A DNA stretch of 10,546 nt, from contig CAZIPT010000078.1 of the NCBI GenBank assembly GCA_964541375.1, positions 1 to 10,546 of the forward strand, written 5' to 3'. The notes beneath the pieces are model-generated. The model made no database searches, was not told the DNA's origin, and saw only the letters and a program-made list of their open reading frames with translations. A program made the position numbers and the translations under genes. Numbering within the stretch: the first letter of the stretch is position 1; each line of letters opens with the position of its first letter. Positions 6,426 to 10,546 of this stretch are shown in pieces. This stretch comes from JBAXEO01 sp964541375 (lineage in GTDB: Bacteria; Actinomycetota; Coriobacteriia; Anaerosomatales; JAAXUF01).

Positions 6426-6722
6426 ATGAAGCTGAAGATGGGTACCGTTCTGCGCCTTGCGGGCGTCGCAATCGCGGTCGCTCTGTTGGCGCTCGCCGTC
6501 TACCGCAGCGGGGCCTACGGGTACTACCTGGACGAGACCGGGTCTGGCCCCGTCTCGCCGTACAACGAACTCCTCTGGCTCAACTTCTTCCTGTCGTTCG
6601 CGCTGGTGGGCGCGATGGCCGCGATGGTCGTGGAACGCAATCGCGTCATGCTGGTGATCGGATCCGCCATGCTCGCGACCACGATCATGCTCCAGCTCGT
6701 CGTGACGATGATGACGCCGTAG
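6426..6722 (+). CDS. Small three-helix membrane protein of unknown function
   Basis: This encodes 98 residues of no family I recognise. A first helix lies at about 6-25 (VLRLAGVAIAVALLALAVY). It is followed by a likely external loop rich in Gly, Tyr and acidic residues (RSGAYGYYLDETGSGPVSPYNE), then helices at about 50-68 and 74-95 separated by a short VERNR turn. The start is uncertain. ATG 6426 places a short basic MKLK before the first helix, but its ribosome binding site is weak (GGGG about 12 bases upstream). ATG 6438 and GTG 6372 in the same frame are alternatives and no better supported. It is the first plus-strand gene after the divergent region and lies 83 bp before the DUF2177 gene, so it may lead the transcript that reaches Ku and LigD. 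Confidence 0.65.
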   Translation: MKLKMGTVLRLAGVAIAVALLALAVYRSGAYGYYLDETGSGPVSPYNELLWLNFFLSFALVGAMAAMVVERNRVMLVIGSAMLATTIMLQLVVTMMTP

Positions 6723-6767
6723 CGCCGATCGGCCTCCGCCACACGAGTGCAGCTGGGCCAAAGGGGA

Positions 6768-6780
6768 ATATGCCGCATAT
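6768..6780. promoter_or_regulatory. AT-rich 13-bp palindrome before the DUF2177 gene
   Basis: ATATGC-C-GCATAT is a perfect palindrome with a single central base and stands out as A/T-rich in a GC-rich gap (6723-6805). The right half with the following bases gives CATATA or TATAGC, possible -10 hexamers. No good -35 lies 16-18 bases upstream. It sits 25 bases before the chosen DUF2177 start and could be an operator or promoter element. An in-frame ATG at 6770 lies inside it and could add 12 residues to that protein. Confidence 0.3.
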
Positions 6781-6805
6781 AGCCCTCGACACCACGGAGG
6801 TCCCC

Positions 6806-7249
6806 ATGTCATTCGGCAAGCTCGCGGCGCTCTACGGAATCTGTACTGCCGCCTTCTTCGCGATGGACTTCATCTGGCTCTCGACCGCGGTGCCGCGCAT
6901 CTACCAGCCGGCGATGGGCGTGTACGGCAAGCGCGCGCCATACCTGCTGCTGGAGAAGCCAAACATCCCGGTTGCGGCGGCGTTCTACCTGGTCTACATC
7001 GTTGGAGTGGTAGCGCTGGTGGTGATTCCGGCACTCCAGGCTGGCAACGTCGGGGCGGCCCTGTGGCGCGGCGCGCTGTTCGGCTTCGTCGCCTACGCGA
7101 CCTATGACCTGACCAACCTCTCCACGATGGCCAACTTCCCAGCCAACGTAGCGGTCATCGATATGATCTGGGGCACGGTGCTCAACAGCGTGGTCGCCGT
7201 TGCCGGCTTCTACGGCGGTATGTGGCTCAACGTGATTCCCCGCCCGTAG
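6806..7249 (+). CDS. DUF2177 family integral membrane protein
   Basis: This encodes 147 residues with four hydrophobic segments, at about 5-28, 55-76, 85-104 and 115-140, as in the DUF2177 family, whose function is unknown. The family's most recognisable stretch is GALFGFVAYATYDLTNLST at 89-107, preceded by PALQAGNVGAALWRGA and followed by VIDMIWGTVLNSVVA. An early acidic residue in the first helix (MDFIWL) also fits the family. The ATG at 6806 is favoured because GGAGG at 6796-6800 lies five bases ahead and the first helix begins soon after. ATG 6770 is a less likely alternative. The stop is 41 bp before the Ku start on the same strand, so co-transcription with Ku and LigD is plausible. No link between this family and DNA repair is known to me. 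Confidence 0.88.
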   Translation: MSFGKLAALYGICTAAFFAMDFIWLSTAVPRIYQPAMGVYGKRAPYLLLEKPNIPVAAAFYLVYIVGVVALVVIPALQAGNVGAALWRGALFGFVAYATYDLTNLSTMANFPANVAVIDMIWGTVLNSVVAVAGFYGGMWLNVIPRP

Positions 7250-7290
7250 GTTCTCCCCCACCGACTCTCACTCGAAGAAGGAACCTCGTC

Positions 7291-8097
7291 ATGGCGCACG
7301 CGATCTGGAAAGGCACGATCTCCTTTGGGCTGGTCACGATACCCGTCGGTCTCTTCAGCGCGGTCGCCCAGCGCGATGTGAGCTTCCATCTCCTCGACAG
7401 CCGGGACTTCTCGGCGGTCAAGAACCGGCGGGTCAACGAGACCACCGGCGAGGAAGTGCCATGGGAGTCGGTGGTCAAGGGCTTCAAGCTGCCCGACGGC
7501 CGTTGGGTGACCGTGACCGACGAGGACTTCTCGGCGGCCAATGTGCGCGCGACGCGCACCATCGACGTGCTGGGCGCGGTCTGCGCCGACGAGGTCCCCG
7601 CGACCTACTGGGACACGCCGTACTTCCTCGCGCCCGAGCCGCAGGGCGCCAAGGCGTACGCGCTGCTTCGCGAGGCGCTTCGCCGAGCAGGCCGGGTCGC
7701 CATCGCGCAGATCGTCATCCGCTCGCGGCAACGGCTCTGTGCGCTCGTCCCCGAGGGCGATGCGCTGCTGCTCGAGGTGCTGCGCTACCCGTACGAGCTG
7801 CGCGCGGCCGAGGACCTCGACCTGCCCGGCCGCGACCTTGACGCGCTTGGGGTGACCGACGCCGAGCTCGCGCTGGCCGCCCAGCTCGTCGCCACGATCG
7901 AGGGCACCTGGGATCCGGACGCCTATCACGACACCTACCGAGACGACCTGCTCGCACTCATCGACCGCAAGGCCGCCGGCGAGACCATCACCGTGGCCGA
8001 GGAACCTGCCGAGCCGACCGAGCAGGTGGTCGACATCGTCGAGCTGCTGAAGAAGAGTGTCGAGGACGCCCGTGCCGCGCGCGCGGCCGGCGCGTAA
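7291..8097 (+). CDS. ku: Bacterial Ku, non-homologous end-joining protein
   Basis: This encodes a 268-residue DNA end-binding protein. Bacterial Ku forms a homodimeric ring that threads onto double-strand ends, bridges them and recruits LigD. The protein opens with the highly typical MAHAIWKGTISFGLVTIPVG, then FHLLD at 32-36, a VPWESVVKGF segment at 56-65, and the mid-domain pattern YWDTPYFLAPE followed by YALLREAL. The core continues through RQRLCALVPEGDALLLEVLRY and the closing YHDTYRDDLLALID. A short acidic and then basic C-terminal tail (about 225-268, ending EDARAARAAGA) matches the LigD-interacting and DNA-binding tail of minimal Ku proteins. The ATG at 7291 has AAGAAGGA about eight bases upstream and gives the canonical N-terminus. 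LigD follows after 12 bp, confirming the pathway. Codons here and in LigD look richer in G and C than those of the window's left half. Confidence 0.96.
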   Translation: MAHAIWKGTISFGLVTIPVGLFSAVAQRDVSFHLLDSRDFSAVKNRRVNETTGEEVPWESVVKGFKLPDGRWVTVTDEDFSAANVRATRTIDVLGAVCADEVPATYWDTPYFLAPEPQGAKAYALLREALRRAGRVAIAQIVIRSRQRLCALVPEGDALLLEVLRYPYELRAAEDLDLPGRDLDALGVTDAELALAAQLVATIEGTWDPDAYHDTYRDDLLALIDRKAAGETITVAEEPAEPTEQVVDIVELLKKSVEDARAARAAGA

Positions 8098-8109
8098 GGG
8101 TCGCCCGCT

Positions 8110-10546
8110 GTGACGCCGCTCGAGGAGTACCGCGCCAAGCGCGACTTCACGCACACGCCGGAGCCGGGCGGAGAGGCTGAGGCTGAGCCGGGAGCCGTAG
8201 CGGACGGCGCGGCGTCGCCGACCGCAGCGGACGACACGACAAGGCCGGAGGCATCGCGGCGCTATGTCATCCAGAAGCACGCGGCCACCGCGCTGCACTA
8301 CGACTTCCGCCTCGAACTCGACGGCGTGCTGCTGAGCTGGGCTATCCCCAAGGGGCCCTCGCTCGACACCCACGACAAGCGCCTCGCCGTCCACGTGGAG
8401 GATCACCCGGTCCCTTACGCCGACTTCGAGGGCACGATCCCCAAAGGTGAGTATGGCGGCGGCACGGTGATCGTCTGGGACACCGGCACGTGGACGCCGG
8501 TCAACGACCCGCACACGGGCCTCGCGAAGGGCGACCTCAAGTTCAACCTCCACGGCGCCAAGCTCAAGGGCCTCTACGTGCTCGTCCACATGAAGCCGCG
8601 CCCAGGCGAGAAGCGAGAGATGTGGCTGCTCATAAAGGAGCGCGACGAGTTCGTGCGCCCGCGCGAGGAGTTCGACGTCATCGCCGAGCAGCCCGACAGC
8701 GCGGTCACCGGCCGCTCGATCGAGGAGGTCGCGAGCGAGGAGGCGCAGCCCACCGACGAGCCCGACCCCGCGCAACCTGGGTCGGCTGCGACCGCCGCCC
8801 CGCGCGCAGCGCCGACAGCCCCCGAAGCCCCGATCGAACCCGAGATCGGCTTGGAGCTCGCGACCCTCGTACTGCGGCCGCCGGACTCCGTGGGCTGGCT
8901 CGCCGAGGTCAAGTACGACGGCTATCGCGCTGCGTTCACGCTCTCCGACCGCCACGCGCGGGCCTTCACGCGCAGCCACGCCGACTGGACCGACCGCTTC
9001 GCGCCGCTCGCACGAGCGGTCGAAGCGCTTCCGGTCGCCTCGGCGGTGCTCGACGGCGAGGTGGTCGTGTTCGACGACAAGGGCGTCTCGGGATTCGGGC
9101 TGCTGCAGACGGCGCTTGGCTCGGCGCCGGAGAAGCTCTCGTTCGCGGTGTTCGACCTGCTCCACCTCAACGGCCGAGACCTGCGCGAGCTGCCGCTCAC
9201 TACACGCAAGGAGCTTCTCGCGACGGTGCTGGGAGACCTGCCGCCCGGTTCTCCGCTACGCTACGCCGACCACGTCGTCGACGCCTCAGACGAGTTCTAC
9301 CGCCAGGCATGCCTCGCCGGGCTGGAAGGCGTCGTCTGTAAACGCGCCGAGAGCCCCTATCGGCCGGGTCGCGGACGCGACTGGCAGAAGGTGAAGTGCC
9401 GGCTCACGCAGGAACTCGTGGTAGGCGGATTCACCGAGGGCGCCGGCTCACGCGAGGGGTTCGGCTCGCTGATGGTCGGTGCGTACGAGCAGGATCGGCT
9501 GGTGTACGCCGGTCGCGTCGGGACCGGCTTCGACGACGCGACGCTGTCGGCGCTTCGCCAGCGTCTCGACGCGCTCGAGCGCGCAGAGTCGCCGTTCGAC
9601 GCGCTCCCCCACGTCACCGGCCACGTGCTCCACTGGATCGAGCCCACGCTGGTCATCGAGGTCGCCTTCCGAGAATGGACCGCGGAGGGTCACCTGCGAC
9701 AGCCGGTCTTCTTGGGTGTTCGCGAGGACAAGGCGCCGCGCGAGATCGTCCGCGAGATCGCCGAGTCCAGCGGCGTTCCGGGCGTCGACTCCCGTGATGG
9801 CCTCGCGGCAGAGGCCGACGTCGCCGCCGAGCCGCCGCCCGCCGGCACCGCCGCGAGCTCCGGTCCGACCGCCGTTCTGGGCGTGCGGATCACCAACCCT
9901 GACAAGCGGCTCTTCCCCGACTCGACGTTCACCAAGGCCGACTTCGCCGAGTACTACGCGGCCGTCGCGCCGCTCATGCTCGCCGAGACTGCCAACCGTC
10001 CGCTCACCCTCGTACGCTGCCCCGTCGGTCACGGACGCGACTGCTTCTACCAGCGCCACCCGGACAAGGGGCTGAGCGAGCACGTTCGAACGCTCGATCA
10101 CGTGCTCAAGGGCGAGACCGTCAAGCTGCTGGCGATCGACTCGGCTGAAGGGCTCGTTGCACTCGCGCAGATGGGCGCGGTCGAGGTCCACACCTGGCTC
10201 TCGCGTACCGACGCACCGACCCGCCCCGACCGCATCGTCTTCGACCTCGACCCCGGCGAGGACGTGGGTTGGCCGCAGATCCGGGCGACCGCACTGCTCG
10301 TCGCCGAGGAGTGCCGCGCGCTCGGCTTCGAGCCCTACCTGAAGTCGACCGGCAGCAAGGGTCTGCACGTGGTCCTGCCCATCGAGCCCGTCTGGGAGTT
10401 CGTGCGCGTCCGTGCCCTGGCCAAGGCACTCGCCGAGAGAATCGCAGCGCGCCATCCCGAGGCTCTGACAACGCTGATGGCCAAGTCCAAGCGCGGTGGC
10501 CGCGTCTTCTTCGACTACCTACGCAATGTCGAGGGGGCAAGCGCGG
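8110..10546 (+). CDS. ligD: Multifunctional DNA ligase D, C-terminus cut by window edge
   Basis: This encodes 812 residues without a stop before the edge; about 70 more would be expected by comparison with Pseudomonas LigD. LigD cleans, fills and seals double-strand breaks together with Ku. The order is 3'-phosphoesterase, ATP-dependent ligase, polymerase. The phosphoesterase (about 50-190) has H57, H63, D65, R67, H99 and Y103, at the same spacings as the catalytic set known from Pseudomonas. The ligase (about 248-555) has nucleophile K268 in KYDGYR, LDGEVV, EGVVCK at 406-411 and WQKVK at 425-429. The polymerase (from about 589) has D712 and D714 in DLDPG, TGSKGLHV at 747-754 and D802 in FFDYLRN, so all three catalytic carboxylates are present. 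Ala/Pro/Glu-rich linkers lie at about 205-245 and 565-588. The GTG start has AAGGG nine bases upstream and lies 12 bp after Ku, indicating one operon. Confidence 0.96.
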   Translation, partial: MTPLEEYRAKRDFTHTPEPGGEAEAEPGAVADGAASPTAADDTTRPEASRRYVIQKHAATALHYDFRLELDGVLLSWAIPKGPSLDTHDKRLAVHVEDHPVPYADFEGTIPKGEYGGGTVIVWDTGTWTPVNDPHTGLAKGDLKFNLHGAKLKGLYVLVHMKPRPGEKREMWLLIKERDEFVRPREEFDVIAEQPDSAVTGRSIEEVASEEAQPTDEPDPAQPGSAATAAPRAAPTAPEAPIEPEIGLELATLVLRPPDSVGWLAEVKYDGYRAAFTLSDRHARAFTRSHADWTDRFAPLARAVEALPVASAVLDGEVVVFDDKGVSGFGLLQTALGSAPEKLSFAVFDLLHLNGRDLRELPLTTRKELLATVLGDLPPGSPLRYADHVVDASDEFYRQACLAGLEGVVCKRAESPYRPGRGRDWQKVKCRLTQELVVGGFTEGAGSREGFGSLMVGAYEQDRLVYAGRVGTGFDDATLSALRQRLDALERAESPFDALPHVTGHVLHWIEPTLVIEVAFREWTAEGHLRQPVFLGVREDKAPREIVREIAESSGVPGVDSRDGLAAEADVAAEPPPAGTAASSGPTAVLGVRITNPDKRLFPDSTFTKADFAEYYAAVAPLMLAETANRPLTLVRCPVGHGRDCFYQRHPDKGLSEHVRTLDHVLKGETVKLLAIDSAEGLVALAQMGAVEVHTWLSRTDAPTRPDRIVFDLDPGEDVGWPQIRATALLVAEECRALGFEPYLKSTGSKGLHVVLPIEPVWEFVRVRALAKALAERIAARHPEALTTLMAKSKRGGRVFFDYLRNVEGASA

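Noticed and set aside
5942..6805. Long in-frame plus-strand extension upstream of the DUF2177 gene, reaching back over the DUF1269 gene
   Set aside because: The extension has no family character and runs antisense to a supported gene. The DUF2177 domain begins at the Met with the GGAGG site.
7210..9165. Open minus-strand frame of 651 codons opposite Ku and LigD
   Set aside because: It crosses two certain genes and their junction, and the product is low-complexity Arg/Leu/Val/Glu sequence without motifs. It reflects strong third-position GC, not coding.
9448..10455. Open minus-strand frame of 335 codons opposite the LigD polymerase domain
   Set aside because: The LigD frame is confirmed by catalytic residues at the expected spacing; the antisense product shows no domain.
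1..10546. Search for a CRISPR array, tRNA, rRNA, transposase, integrase, phage or toxin-antitoxin signal
   Set aside because: No regularly spaced repeats, cloverleaf folds, terminal inverted repeats or mobile-element proteins were seen. Genes fill the window with only short gaps.

Overview
The window is GC-rich, tightly packed bacterial DNA with ten protein genes and no RNA gene, CRISPR array, insertion sequence or phage gene that I can see. Frequent GTG starts, strong G/C bias at third codon positions, purine-rich ribosome binding sites and the gene families together suggest a free-living actinobacterial-type genome. A deep-branching lineage such as Coriobacteriia-like environmental bacteria is possible. 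This is inference; no single gene fixes the taxonomy.

Layout. (1) Bases 1-3559, plus strand: the end of an arylsulfatase-type sulfatase, a cardiolipin synthase with two phospholipase D motifs, and a 14-helix-type MFS transporter. They are separated by 29 and 51 bp and are probably co-transcribed. (2) Bases 3591-6310, minus strand, in transcription order: a DUF1269-type membrane protein, a SulP anion permease with a C-terminal STAS domain, and a 93-residue three-helix membrane protein of unknown function. A well-formed intrinsic terminator, preceded by a second foldable element, lies between the DUF1269 gene and the SulP gene. (3) Bases 6426-10546, plus strand: a 98-residue unknown membrane protein, a DUF2177 membrane protein, Ku, and LigD, which runs off the right edge. 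The two strands diverge at about 6311-6425 and converge at about 3560-3590.

How the genes fit together. Ku and LigD form a complete two-component non-homologous end-joining pathway. Ku binds and bridges double-strand ends; LigD supplies end-cleaning, polymerase and ligase activities. Its domain order is phosphoesterase-ligase-polymerase, as in Pseudomonas LigD, and not the mycobacterial polymerase-first order. The other genes concern the envelope and transport: phospholipid synthesis, export, anion uptake and several small membrane proteins. A sulfatase and a SulP permease in one window could both relate to sulfate, but they lie on opposite strands and the link is weak.

Nothing here is clearly a new system. 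The items most worth a second look are the structured RNA plus terminator ahead of the SulP gene, the MFS transporter that lacks hallmark residues of its apparent family, and the small membrane proteins next to the end-joining genes.
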